From CALOCN01 sp942491735 (GTDB lineage Bacteria; Eisenbacteria; RBG-16-71-46; JABDJR01): a stretch of DNA of 64,000 bases. The position numbers and the translations under genes are program-made. Shown here piece by piece: positions 49,515 through 57,569 of the stretch. The stretch's first letter is position 1. Every line of letters begins with the position of its first letter. The stretch spans positions 248,001 through 312,000 of the forward strand of contig CALOCN010000014.1 in NCBI GenBank assembly GCA_942491735.1, read 5' to 3'. A model generated the notes under the pieces. The model searched no databases. It had not been told where the DNA came from and worked only from the letters and a program-made list of their open reading frames with translations.

Positions 49515-50057
49515 CTAGTCTCCGCTCGGGGTGGTGAGCGGCTTGTCGAGGGGCCAGTGCTCGCTCCGGGAGCGAGCCGGGGTAAACGGGGCCATGAGCT
49601 TGAACAGCACGAACATGACCCGCACCCCGAAGGGGGGCTTTCCGGTCTCGACCACCGCCTTGAGCGTCTTGACGATCATGTCGCCGCCGCGCCCCATGTC
49701 CTTGGCGGTCTTGGTTCCCACCGGAACATCCAGTGAGGTCAGGGTGAACTCGACTCCGCCTTCGACCTCCTTGAGGTCGTAGACCACGGTCACCGGCGGG
49801 TCGTCGTACTGGGTGAACCGCATGGTGTGGGAATAGCGGTGGGGGGGATCGAACTCGAGGATCTCCCCCACCACCGCGGTGTACTTGCCATCCGGGGTCT
49901 GCATGCGGATCTGCCCACCCGGTTCCCAGCGGTCGCACTTGCACACGCAGTTGAACATCGCGGCCTGGGGCTCGTGGGTCTTGGTGAGCTCCCGCCACAC
50001 CGCGTCGATGGTTCCGCTGATGAAGATCCTGCTGACGATCTTCTGGGTCTCAGTCAT
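49515..50057 (-). CDS. SRPBCC (AHSA1/START-like) domain protein
   Basis: A 180-residue protein with a START/Bet v1-like fold. ISGTIDAVWRELTKTHEP, GGQIRMQTPDGKYTAVVGEILEFDPPHRYSHTMRF and EGGVEFTLTSLDVP are the AHSA1-type strands. Such proteins are often coded with an ArsR regulator, as here, where the start lies inside the regulator's last codons (8-base overlap). They bind hydrophobic ligands; the ligand here is unknown. Confidence 0.87.
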   Translation of the reverse strand: MTETQKIVSRIFISGTIDAVWRELTKTHEPQAAMFNCVCKCDRWEPGGQIRMQTPDGKYTAVVGEILEFDPPHRYSHTMRFTQYDDPPVTVVYDLKEVEGGVEFTLTSLDVPVGTKTAKDMGRGGDMIVKTLKAVVETGKPPFGVRVMFVLFKLMAPFTPARSRSEHWPLDKPLTTPSGD

Positions 50058-50388
50058 CGGAGGTCTCCTCGGTTTCCACCGCGTACTTGATGCGAGTGAG
50101 CTGCTTCGCCCACAGCGCGCTGTACTCGGTTGTCCATCGGTCGTGGATCATCTGGATGGGGGCGGCGTTGAAGTAGAGCTCCCGCGTCCGTCCGTGCTTC
50201 TCCGAAATGATCAGGTTCGCTTCCTTCAGGATCCGCAGGTGCTTCATCACCGCGATGCGACTCATGTCGAAGTAGCCGCTCACCGTGTTCACGCTGCATC
50301 CCGGAGTCTCCTTCACCACATCGAGGATCTTCCGACGTTGGGGGCTGGCCAGAGCCTTGAACACGGCGTCCATCGAGGTGTCGTTCAT
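50050..50388 (-). CDS. ArsR-family winged-helix transcriptional regulator
   Basis: A 112-residue HTH protein. FKALASPQRRKILDVVKETPGCSVNTVSGYF gives helices 1-3, and MSRIAVMKHLRILKEANLI is the recognition helix region. It lacks the ELCVC metal site of ArsR/SmtB, so it is of the SRPBCC-linked, non-metal type. It heads an operon with the SRPBCC protein and one or two membrane proteins. A palindrome lies directly in front of the start, which suggests autoregulation. Confidence 0.92.
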   Translation of the reverse strand: MNDTSMDAVFKALASPQRRKILDVVKETPGCSVNTVSGYFDMSRIAVMKHLRILKEANLIISEKHGRTRELYFNAAPIQMIHDRWTTEYSALWAKQLTRIKYAVETEETSDD

Positions 50389-50390
50389 AA

Positions 50391-50406
50391 GTAACTAAAA
50401 GGTTAC
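50391..50406. promoter_or_regulatory. Probable operator in front of the ArsR-type gene
   Basis: GTAAC-TAAAAG-GTTAC is a perfect 5+6+5 inverted repeat 2 bases upstream of the ArsR start codon, in an unusually AT-rich gap (50389-50480). A third GTAAC half-site lies at 50449-50453. The position would block transcription start or translation, as expected for an autorepressor. Confidence 0.6.
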
Positions 50407-50467
50407 ATATGAAGGCTTGAGAAACAACAAGAAAAGACAGCGGATCCTGTAACCATTTATCCGATAA

Positions 50468-51457
50468 CTAATTGGAAATGGAAAGAACCGAGGCCCCCTG
50501 GATCGTCCCCGACCGCAAAGCAGCCAGGGCCGCGTTGGCTTCGCTCAGCGGAAACGTCTCGACCGACGTCCGCACCGGGACCCGGGGGGCCAGTTCGAAG
50601 AACTCCAGTCCGTCCCGGCGGGTGAGGTTGGCCACCGAGCGCACCTGTCGTTCTTCCCACAGCAGTTCGTAGGGAAACGAGGGAATGTCGCTCATGTGGA
50701 TGCCGGCGCAGATCACCGCGCCTCCCTTGTCCACGGCGCGAAGGGCGGCCGGGACGAGATCACCCACCGGAGCAAACAGGATGGCCGCGTCCAGCGTGCG
50801 GGGCGGAGCTTCATCGGACCCGCCGGCCCAACCGGCCCCCAACTCCATGGCAAACGCCTGGGCCTCGGTGTCGCCCGGACGCGTGAACGCGAACACCTCG
50901 CGCCGGTCGTGCACCGCGACCTGGGTCAGGATGTGCGCGGCCGCACCGAACCCATAGAACCCCAATCGGCGCGCCGTGCCGGTCATCCGATAGGCGCGGT
51001 ATCCGATGAGTCCCGCGCAGAGCAGTGGCGCCGCTTCCGTATCGGTGTACCGCCGCGGAATGGGAAAGCAATAGCGCGCGTCGGCCACCGCCAGCTCCGC
51101 GAAACCCCCGTCCCGGGTATAGCCGTTGAACTGGGCGATGTCGCAGAGGTTTTCCCGGCCCCCGCGGCAGGAGGGGCAGACGCCACAGGTCCAACCCAGC
51201 CAGGGTATGCCGACCCGCTGCCCCGTTTCCAGCCAGTCCACCCCATCCCCCACCTGGTCGATGACCCCCACCGCCTCGTGTCCCAGGATCAGGGGGAGCT
51301 TCGGGTGCGGCAGATCCCCGTCGACGACGTGTAGATCGGTGCGGCAGACCGCGCAGGCACGAACCCGGACCCGGACTTCTCCCGGGCCGGCGGTGGGGTC
51401 CGGCAGTTCGGTGAGCGTCAGCGGTTCCCCGGGGCGCTCGAGAATCATCGCTTTCAT
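50468..51457 (-). CDS. Zinc-dependent alcohol dehydrogenase (MDR family)
   Basis: A 329-residue medium-chain dehydrogenase. The catalytic zinc ligands are Cys38 (VCRTDLHV), His60-Glu61 (GHEAVG) and Cys148-region LLCAG. The structural zinc Cys set is CGVCPSCRGGRENLC. The NAD(P) loop is degenerate: GFYGFGAAAHILTQ instead of GxGxxG. It is typical of the 'zinc-binding alcohol dehydrogenase family' with GWTCG.C. It would oxidise an alcohol or reduce an aldehyde. GGGAG lies 9 bases before the ATG. Confidence 0.9.
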   Translation of the reverse strand: MKAMILERPGEPLTLTELPDPTAGPGEVRVRVRACAVCRTDLHVVDGDLPHPKLPLILGHEAVGVIDQVGDGVDWLETGQRVGIPWLGWTCGVCPSCRGGRENLCDIAQFNGYTRDGGFAELAVADARYCFPIPRRYTDTEAAPLLCAGLIGYRAYRMTGTARRLGFYGFGAAAHILTQVAVHDRREVFAFTRPGDTEAQAFAMELGAGWAGGSDEAPPRTLDAAILFAPVGDLVPAALRAVDKGGAVICAGIHMSDIPSFPYELLWEERQVRSVANLTRRDGLEFFELAPRVPVRTSVETFPLSEANAALAALRSGTIQGASVLSISN

Positions 51458-51508
51458 TTGTCGACTCCCGTACTAGTCTAGGAGACCTGAATTCCGAAGG
51501 GGGAACAC

Positions 51509-51961
51509 ATGTCCGAACATCGTGCCGCAGTGCGCTGGAAGCGCACCACTGAAAGTTTTTCCTACCCGGACTACAACCGGGAGCACACGTGGGAGGCTTC
51601 GGGTCATGTGGTCGCCGCGTCGGCGGCTCCCAAGTACCTCGGGAAGCCGGACTTCGTGGATCCCGAGGAGGCCTTTGTCGCTTCCCTTGCCTGCTGCCAC
51701 ATGCTGACCTTTCTCGCCATTGCCTCGCGAAAGGGCTTCATGGTCGACCGCTACGAGGATGACGCGCTGGGGATCATGGCCTCGGGTGGGACCGGCAAGC
51801 TATGGATCACCCAGGTGATACTTCGCCCCCGGGTGGCCTTTGGCGGCGATTCGCGCCCCACGTGGGGGGAAGTCGACGCCATGCACCATCAGTCGCACGA
51901 AGACTGCTTCCTGGCCAACTCGGTGAAGACGGCGATCACGGTGGAGGCGCAGGAACTGTAG
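51509..51961 (+). CDS. OsmC-family peroxiredoxin
   Basis: A 150-residue OsmC/Ohr-type protein that reduces organic hydroperoxides. The peroxidatic Cys lies in SLACCHMLTFL (an extra adjacent Cys is present) and the second Cys in HEDCFLANSVKT. The N-terminal WKRTTESFSYPDYNREH is like the YhfA/OsmC group. GGGGG lies 6 bases before the ATG. It is divergent from the alcohol dehydrogenase gene with 51 bases between them, including a CTAG-rich spot that may hold both promoters. Confidence 0.92.
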   Translation: MSEHRAAVRWKRTTESFSYPDYNREHTWEASGHVVAASAAPKYLGKPDFVDPEEAFVASLACCHMLTFLAIASRKGFMVDRYEDDALGIMASGGTGKLWITQVILRPRVAFGGDSRPTWGEVDAMHHQSHEDCFLANSVKTAITVEAQEL

Positions 51962-51981
51962 GTCCCCCACCTCCCTGTCTT

Positions 51982-52287
51982 CTAGGTCGCGTCGTCCAGG
52001 AGTTGCCGGGTGGCCTCGACCCGCCCCGCATAGCGGTTGGTGTGGTCTGCCTGGAGCGCCGCGGCATGTTCGTCCCGATATCTCTCGTAGTCTTCCCGGG
52101 TGGACGCGGCGTACTGGATGTTGAACCCCGCCCGGCCGGAGGTTACCGGGTCCAGGATGCGGCGAATGCGATAGGACGTGAAGCATCCGGTGAGCATGAC
52201 GTCGGGAATGTGCCGGTCCTTCATCCAGGACAGCCACTCATCCGCGATGGCCTCGTCCACGAAGACGCTGACGTTGTAGAGAATCAT
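51982..52287 (-). CDS. DUF4286 family protein
   Basis: A 101-residue protein. MILYNVSVFVDEAIADEWLSWMKDRHIPDVMLTG, followed by FNIQYAASTREDYERYRDEHA, is the DUF4286 pattern, best known from Bacteroidetes. The fold is ferredoxin-like and the function unknown. The ATG at 52287 begins the conserved strand; an earlier in-frame start at 52299 adds four residues. It follows the SLC13 gene after 4 bases. Confidence 0.85.
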   Translation of the reverse strand: MILYNVSVFVDEAIADEWLSWMKDRHIPDVMLTGCFTSYRIRRILDPVTSGRAGFNIQYAASTREDYERYRDEHAAALQADHTNRYAGRVEATRQLLDDAT

Positions 52288-52291
52288 GCCG

Positions 52292-53680
52292 CTATCCAAA
52301 CACGCGGGGTACCAGGAGCACCACCACCAGAGTGATCAACGCCGCCCCGGCCAGGTTGAGCCCGAACCCCTCCCGGGCCATGCGCTTCACCGTCACCTTG
52401 TCCGTACCGAACACGATCGCGTTGGGCGCCGTGGCCACCGGAAGCATGAAGGCGCAACTGGCCGAGAGCGCCGCGGGTACCATGAACAGCGCCGGATTGA
52501 TCGCCGCTCCGATCCCGGCCGCGGCGAGGATGGGCATGAGCAATGTGGTGGTTGCGGTGTTGCTGGTCACCTCGGTGAGGAATGTCACCACCAGACATAG
52601 CGCCAAGGTCATGCCGATCACCGGCCAACCGGCGAGCCCGGACAGGGCCTCGCCCAGGGCTTCGGACAGCCCCGAGGCGCCGAAAGCGCGGGCGATGGCG
52701 ATACCCCCGCCAAAGAGGATCAGCAGCCCCCAGGGAATGGTGTTGGCGGTCTTCCAGTCCAGGAGTTGGCCGTCCTCGCCGTCCGGTATCAGGAACATGG
52801 CGATCACGGCGAGGAGCGCCACCGTGCTGTCCCCCGCTCCTTCGATGCCCAGGAGACCACTCCAACCGCCGAACGGCTCGGAGCGGGTGACCCAGGCCAG
52901 GGCGGTGAGGGTGAACACCCACAGCACGCGCTTCTCGGCCGGGCGCCACGCACCCAACATCGGAAGGGTGAATGCGTTTCCCCTGGCCAGTCCGCGGGTG
53001 AGCCAGAGCCAGGCCACCGGCAGCAGGAGCAACACCGCGGGCACCCCCACCTTCATCCACTGGGCAAACCCGACCACGGTCTGGGTCTGTTCCTGGTAGA
53101 TGCTCATGAAGATCACGTTGGGCGGAGTGCCGACCGGGGTTCCCAGTCCGCCAATGCTCGCGCCGTAGGCCAGTCCCAACAGCAACGGGACCTGAAGCGC
53201 GTCCCCCTCGTCCTGTTCCAGCACGGCCAGGGCGACCGGTAGCAGCATGAGGGTGGTGGCGGTGTTGGAGATCCACATGCTCAGCAGACCCGCGGCGAGC
53301 ATGAACCCGAGCACTACCTGTTTGCGTCCCCGGGTGCCCACCAGTTGCAACATGAGGAAAGCCAGCCGCCGGTGAGCACCGCTCCTGGCCATGGCGGTGG
53401 AGAGGATGAACCCGCCCAACAGCAGCAGGATGAGGGTGTGGCCGTAGGCGGTGGCTACCTGGGAGTGCGTGAGCACGCCCAGCATGGGGAACGCGGCGAA
53501 GGGAATGAGCGAGGTGGCCGGGATGGGGATGGGCTCCGTGACCCACCAGGTCGCGCATAGCGCGGTCACTGCCGCGGTGGCCACCGCGGGGTAGGGCAGC
53601 CCGGCCAGCTGGGTGAGCGTTCCGACCACCAGCGCCATGAGGGGGCCCAGGACCAGGGCCAAGCGACGATCCAGTTGCAT
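52292..53680 (-). CDS. DASS/SLC13-family sodium:anion symporter
   Basis: A 462-residue carrier with about 11-12 membrane segments. Both Ser-Asn-Thr motifs of the family are present: WISNTATTLMLLP near residue 137 and EVTSNTATTTLLMP near 380. PIPATSLIPFAAFPMLGV and GTPVGTPPNVIFM are also typical. It imports dicarboxylates such as succinate, or sulfate. A TAGGAT box 8 bases before the ATG suggests a leaderless mRNA. DUF4286 follows in the same unit. Confidence 0.93.
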   Translation of the reverse strand: MQLDRRLALVLGPLMALVVGTLTQLAGLPYPAVATAAVTALCATWWVTEPIPIPATSLIPFAAFPMLGVLTHSQVATAYGHTLILLLLGGFILSTAMARSGAHRRLAFLMLQLVGTRGRKQVVLGFMLAAGLLSMWISNTATTLMLLPVALAVLEQDEGDALQVPLLLGLAYGASIGGLGTPVGTPPNVIFMSIYQEQTQTVVGFAQWMKVGVPAVLLLLPVAWLWLTRGLARGNAFTLPMLGAWRPAEKRVLWVFTLTALAWVTRSEPFGGWSGLLGIEGAGDSTVALLAVIAMFLIPDGEDGQLLDWKTANTIPWGLLILFGGGIAIARAFGASGLSEALGEALSGLAGWPVIGMTLALCLVVTFLTEVTSNTATTTLLMPILAAAGIGAAINPALFMVPAALSASCAFMLPVATAPNAIVFGTDKVTVKRMAREGFGLNLAGAALITLVVVLLVPRVFG

Positions 53681-53688
53681 CGCGGGCT

Positions 53689-53694
53689 ATCCTA
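53689..53694 (-). promoter_or_regulatory. Possible -10 box, leaderless SLC13 gene
   Basis: TAGGAT preceded by TG ends 8 bases before the ATG at 53680, with no ribosome site between. The same hexamer is in the promoter before the gene at 11232. Confidence 0.4.
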
Positions 53695-53737
53695 CAGGAC
53701 CACGCGGCGTTGGGAGCTGCATGCCGACCAGGCGGCT

Positions 53738-54805
53738 CTAGCCGAACCGCACCACATAGACCGGCGGCAAATGCCCGTTCAGCAGCGTCCAGGAGTCTCC
53801 ACCGTTGAGCGTGCCCCACAGGGCGCCGGTGGTGGAGCCCATGGCCAGTCGATCGCCGGTGGTGTCCACGTCCAGGGCGTGACGGAACACCAGGTCGTAG
53901 GCGTGTTCCTGGGGAAGCCCGTCGCGCAGCGTCTGGAAACTCGCGCCGCCGTCCCGGGTCCGCGATACCACCATCTTGCCGTCGACCGGAATGCGGCACT
54001 CGTCCTTGACCGCCGGGATGAACCAGGCGGTGTCGGGATCCTTGGGATGCACCGCGACCGCGAAGCCGAACTTGGACGGCTGGGGGTGAACTTCCGTGAA
54101 CGTGGCTCCGGCGTCCGTGCTCCTGAACGCGGCGTTGTGGTGCTGACACCACAGCACATCCGGATGCGTGGGCGAAGCCACCACCCGGTGCGGATCCTGC
54201 ATCCCCTTGTCCTCACGCAGGTCCGGCGGCATGTACTCCGCGTACATACCCGCACCGGCCAGATCCCAGGAGGCGCCACCGTCCGCGCTTTTCCAGAAGC
54301 CCCCCACGGAGACACCGACCGAGACCCGGCTTGTGTCCCGGGGATCCACGATCACCGAGTGGATCCCCGCGGCGTCGTAGCCACCCCCCACCCACTTGTC
54401 CCGTTCGGGGCGGTCCCACAGTGAGCGGATCAGCTCCCAGGTCATACCCCGGTCCCGCGACCGGAACAGACCCCCGGGGATCGTTCCGGCCCACAACTCG
54501 CCGTCGGCTCCCGGCTCCAGGCTCCAGATCTGCACCAGGGACGCGCCCTTTTCTTCCCCTTCCGCCTTGGGGTAGGCCGGCACGCCGCACTCCTCCCAGC
54601 TCTTGCCGGCGTCATCGGAGCGGTGGAGCTTGACCCCGAAGTGTCCGAGGTTGAGCGCCGCGTAGATCGCGCCGTCCCTGGGGTCGCGCAGGACCATGGT
54701 CACCGGATCGCCAATGAACGAGGTCTCGGTGATGTCCCAACCGGTGGCCTTGGGCTGGAGGGTGAACAGTCCCTTGCGGGTCCCGACAAAGAGTGGCTGG
54801 CTCAT
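53738..54805 (-). CDS. BNR/sialidase-like beta-propeller protein
   Basis: A 355-residue beta-propeller without a signal peptide. Several Asp-box (BNR) turns are visible: SDDAGKSWEE, SRDRGMTWEL, SADGGASWDL, STDAGATFTE, TRDGGASFQT and LNGGDSWTL. The start FVGTRKGLFTL is typical of cytosolic proteins labelled exo-alpha-sialidase or glycosyl hydrolase. The catalytic Arg triad and Tyr of true sialidases are not evident, so enzymatic activity is doubtful. It is followed by a MoaD/ThiS-type gene immediately upstream in the operon. AAGGA precedes the ATG. Confidence 0.82.
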   Translation of the reverse strand: MSQPLFVGTRKGLFTLQPKATGWDITETSFIGDPVTMVLRDPRDGAIYAALNLGHFGVKLHRSDDAGKSWEECGVPAYPKAEGEEKGASLVQIWSLEPGADGELWAGTIPGGLFRSRDRGMTWELIRSLWDRPERDKWVGGGYDAAGIHSVIVDPRDTSRVSVGVSVGGFWKSADGGASWDLAGAGMYAEYMPPDLREDKGMQDPHRVVASPTHPDVLWCQHHNAAFRSTDAGATFTEVHPQPSKFGFAVAVHPKDPDTAWFIPAVKDECRIPVDGKMVVSRTRDGGASFQTLRDGLPQEHAYDLVFRHALDVDTTGDRLAMGSTTGALWGTLNGGDSWTLLNGHLPPVYVVRFG

Positions 54806-54843
54806 GACCTGTCCTTGGGTTGGGTGGAGGTTCCGACCGGGGA

Positions 54844-55101
54844 TCAGCCCCCGGAGAGGGCCTGGAGGACATAGACCTCGGCGCCCTCCGCGACCGGGTC
54901 CTGGAGCTTGGCGCGCTCGCCGTCGACAAAGACCACCACGTGCTGGCGAACCTGGCCCTGGTCATCCAGGACGTATCCCCGCAACCGTGGGTTTCCCTCG
55001 AACACGCCGCGCAGGACCTGGTCCACCGTGGAGCCGGGGGCCTCGGTGGTGGGTACGTCCAGGTGGCGGCGGAGATTGCTGGTAAAGACGACGCGTGGCA
55101 T
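54844..55101 (-). CDS. MoaD/ThiS-family ubiquitin-like sulfur-carrier protein
   Basis: An 85-residue beta-grasp protein ending in the activated Gly-Gly (QALSGG). VVFTSNLRRHLDVP and VRQHVVVFVDGERAKLQDPVAEGAEVYVLQALSGG are the family strands. MoaD and ThiS carry sulfur as a thiocarboxylate for molybdopterin or thiazole synthesis. No moa, thi or adenylating-enzyme gene is near, and it is coded just before the beta-propeller gene, a pairing seen in other bacteria. Its role here may differ. The ATG is at 55101; the frame is open further upstream. Confidence 0.88.
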   Translation of the reverse strand: MPRVVFTSNLRRHLDVPTTEAPGSTVDQVLRGVFEGNPRLRGYVLDDQGQVRQHVVVFVDGERAKLQDPVAEGAEVYVLQALSGG

Positions 55102-55195
55102 GGCGCCTAGTCTCACCCTGCGGCCGGGCGGATTCAAGTGTCGAAATACCTGGCCGGGCAGCGTACCCTCGGAGTCCCCCCCGATCGGTCTCGTC

Positions 55196-56323
55196 ATGAA
55201 CCATCGACTTGCGCACGTCATTTCCGGCCTGCTGGTCCTTCTCACGCTGAACGCGTGCGGTGGAGCCAAACCCGTGCCCCGTAGCGCCGCCCCGCAAGGG
55301 GTCTTTGTGCGCGGCGCGGACATCTCCCATCTGCAGAAATCCGAGGACAACGGGGCCGTGTACCGGGACGCGCAGGGGGAGGCCGATCCGCTGGTCCTTC
55401 TGCGGCGTCACGGGGTGACCTGGGCCCGTCTGCGGCTCTGGGTGCGCCCCGAGGAGCCGTACAGCAACCTGGCCTCGGTCGCTGCCATGGCCGTTCGCCT
55501 GCGGGACGCGGGGATGCCCTGGCTCCTGGACATCCACTACTCCGACACCTGGGCCGATCCGGGCAACCAGTTCAAGCCGGGGTTCTGGTCCGACATGTCC
55601 TACTTCCCCCTGGAAAAGCAGGTGCGTTCGTACACCGCCGACGTCATTCGCACCCTTCGCGAACAAGGAACGCCGCCCGATCTGGTGCAGCCGGGCAACG
55701 AGATCATGCAGGGTTTCCTGTGGCCGGAGGGGCGTGTTGGGGGGAGCTTTGACACCGGCCAGCAGTGGGCCCAGTTCAGCGACCTGCTCAAGGCAGCCAT
55801 CAAGGGGGTCCGGGATGGTGCGGGGGACGAGGTGATTCCCATCGTGATCCACGTCGATGCGGGGGGGAACAGGCGTGCCTGTCGTTGGTTCTTCGACAAC
55901 CTGCGGGATCGTGGGGTGTCCTTCGACGTGATCGGGGTTTCCTACTACCCGTGGTGGCACGGCGGGCTTGAGGGGCTGCGGACCAACCTCGCCGATCTGG
56001 CCACCCGCTACCGCCGGGATGTGCTGGTGGTGGAAACCGGATACCCCTGGACGTTGCAGGGGTTCGACGACGAACACAACCTCGTGGGGGAGGTTCCGCA
56101 GCTTCACGACGGGTTCCCCGCCACCCCGCGGGGTCAGGCGGATTTCCTGCGGGCACTGACCGAGGTCGTGCGGGGGGTTCCCGAGGGACGCGGCAAGGGG
56201 ATCTTCTATTGGGAGCCGCTGTGGACGACCGCGCCGGGGTGGGGGTCGGCCTGGGAGAACGTGGCGCTGTTCGATTCGGCCGGGGTGGCCCTGCCGGGAT
56301 TGGATGCCCTGGGCGGGCGCTAG
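55196..56323 (+). CDS. Arabinogalactan endo-beta-1,4-galactanase (GH53) lipoprotein
   Basis: A 375-residue glycoside hydrolase. The lipoprotein signal ends LTLNAC with Cys21 as the lipid site. The TIM barrel starts FVRGADISHLQK. The acid/base Glu is in VQPGNEIMQGFLWP and the nucleophile Glu in VVETGYPW, with ARLRLWVRP and DIHYSDTWADPGNQ as other GH53 hallmarks. It cleaves beta-1,4-galactan side chains of plant or algal polymers. It is a single gene; no sugar transporter or other CAZyme is beside it. The frame is open upstream, but the ATG at 55196 begins the signal peptide. Confidence 0.95.
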   Translation: MNHRLAHVISGLLVLLTLNACGGAKPVPRSAAPQGVFVRGADISHLQKSEDNGAVYRDAQGEADPLVLLRRHGVTWARLRLWVRPEEPYSNLASVAAMAVRLRDAGMPWLLDIHYSDTWADPGNQFKPGFWSDMSYFPLEKQVRSYTADVIRTLREQGTPPDLVQPGNEIMQGFLWPEGRVGGSFDTGQQWAQFSDLLKAAIKGVRDGAGDEVIPIVIHVDAGGNRRACRWFFDNLRDRGVSFDVIGVSYYPWWHGGLEGLRTNLADLATRYRRDVLVVETGYPWTLQGFDDEHNLVGEVPQLHDGFPATPRGQADFLRALTEVVRGVPEGRGKGIFYWEPLWTTAPGWGSAWENVALFDSAGVALPGLDALGGR

Positions 56324-57501
56324 AACATGTCCCGCATCCAGGGCACCGATCCGGCAAAGACCGCGGTGGCCCGGGTGAGCTCCTGCTCCGGGCCCTCCAG
56401 CATGCCGGCGTCCCGCAACCCGCGCGGAGCAAGGAACGAGCTGTACAGGGCCGCGAGCCCCAGGCAGGACAGCTTCACCTCTCCCTTGCCCCCCTCGCGC
56501 ACCTGTCCGCGTCCATCCGCAACGGTCAGGACGAAGTCCCCGCTGTTGGCCGGAAGCGACGGGTCGTCCAGCCGGAAATGGACCTCGGCGGTGAGTCCTT
56601 CCGGATAGCCCCGGGCTTCCAGGGCCGCCTTGGGATTCACGATGCGCAACGACCAGTAGAGGGACAGCTCCAGCTTGAGGGTGGCCAGTTCCGGGAGCAG
56701 CGAGATCAACGGGTCGTTGGGACCGCTGTACCAGGCCACCTTCTGGGCCATCGATCCGTGGCTGGCCAGGAAGGTCCACAGACGTCGCCCCGCCTGGGCG
56801 TTGAGCGCCACCAGATCGGTGAGGTTGAGGTCGTACCCGAACGGTTCGGCCTTGGCCTGGATGTAGTACACGTACCCCACGATGCGGTCGCCGTCCTCGA
56901 TGAGGAACCCGCGGGTGGGCTCGTCCCGCATGGTAAAGACGCGATGCCACACGTAGGGCCCACGATCCAATAGCCCGTTGAACCGCCGGGCGTACTCGGT
57001 ATAGGTGGCCTTCACCGCGTCCCGGTCCTCCTCGGTTGCTTCCCGAATGGAAAGGCCCCGCTCGCGCATGCGGATGCTGGGCGCGGTCATGTGGGCGAAG
57101 TACCGGTGTCCCGCCGGTTCGTATCCGGCCAACCGATAGAGCTGTTGGCTGGCCGGATAGAGCGCGGACAGCGGAGCATCCTGTTCGTGGAGTTCGGCCA
57201 CGATGGCCTGCATCATGCGTTGGGCGACCCCCTTGCCCCGGGCCTGGGGCGCCACGCCCACCGCGGCGATACCGGTCATGGGGACGCTGCGGCCGCCGAA
57301 GAACTGCCCCATGGGGACCAGCCAGCAGCCCGCGACAACCTGCCCGTTTTCCCGCCAGACCCGCACACAGTCCATGCCGATCTCGATCATCTTGGCCTTG
57401 GCGGTATCGAGGGGGATGAGAAAGCAGAGGTTGAGGATGTCCGCGAGGGTGTCGGTTTCGCGCTCGTCGAGGGGCGCGCCGTACTGGGAGGCATCGTTCA
57501 T
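56320..57501 (-). CDS. Eis-like GNAT acetyltransferase with SCP2-type C-terminus
   Basis: A 393-residue protein of the Eis family: two GNAT domains and a C-terminal sterol-carrier-like domain. The acetyl-CoA loop is GVAPQARGKGVAQRMM near residue 85, and the SCP2 part is about 290-393, with LTVADGRGQVREG and KLSCLGLAALYSSF. The protein ends in Phe, matching the C-terminal carboxylate used as base in Eis. Members acetylate amines on peptides or aminoglycosides. It overlaps the GH53 stop by 4 bases tail to tail. ACGGAG precedes the ATG. Confidence 0.9.
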   Translation of the reverse strand: MNDASQYGAPLDERETDTLADILNLCFLIPLDTAKAKMIEIGMDCVRVWRENGQVVAGCWLVPMGQFFGGRSVPMTGIAAVGVAPQARGKGVAQRMMQAIVAELHEQDAPLSALYPASQQLYRLAGYEPAGHRYFAHMTAPSIRMRERGLSIREATEEDRDAVKATYTEYARRFNGLLDRGPYVWHRVFTMRDEPTRGFLIEDGDRIVGYVYYIQAKAEPFGYDLNLTDLVALNAQAGRRLWTFLASHGSMAQKVAWYSGPNDPLISLLPELATLKLELSLYWSLRIVNPKAALEARGYPEGLTAEVHFRLDDPSLPANSGDFVLTVADGRGQVREGGKGEVKLSCLGLAALYSSFLAPRGLRDAGMLEGPEQELTRATAVFAGSVPWMRDMF

Positions 57502-57569
57502 GGCATCAACTCCGTGGGCAATCAGGGGAGCGCGAGTCTAGCCAGAAGTGAGCGGCGAGTCGAGGGCCA

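Noticed and set aside
53738..54805. True sialidase
   Set aside because: Asp boxes are present but the Arg triad and catalytic Tyr/Glu are not evident and there is no signal peptide.
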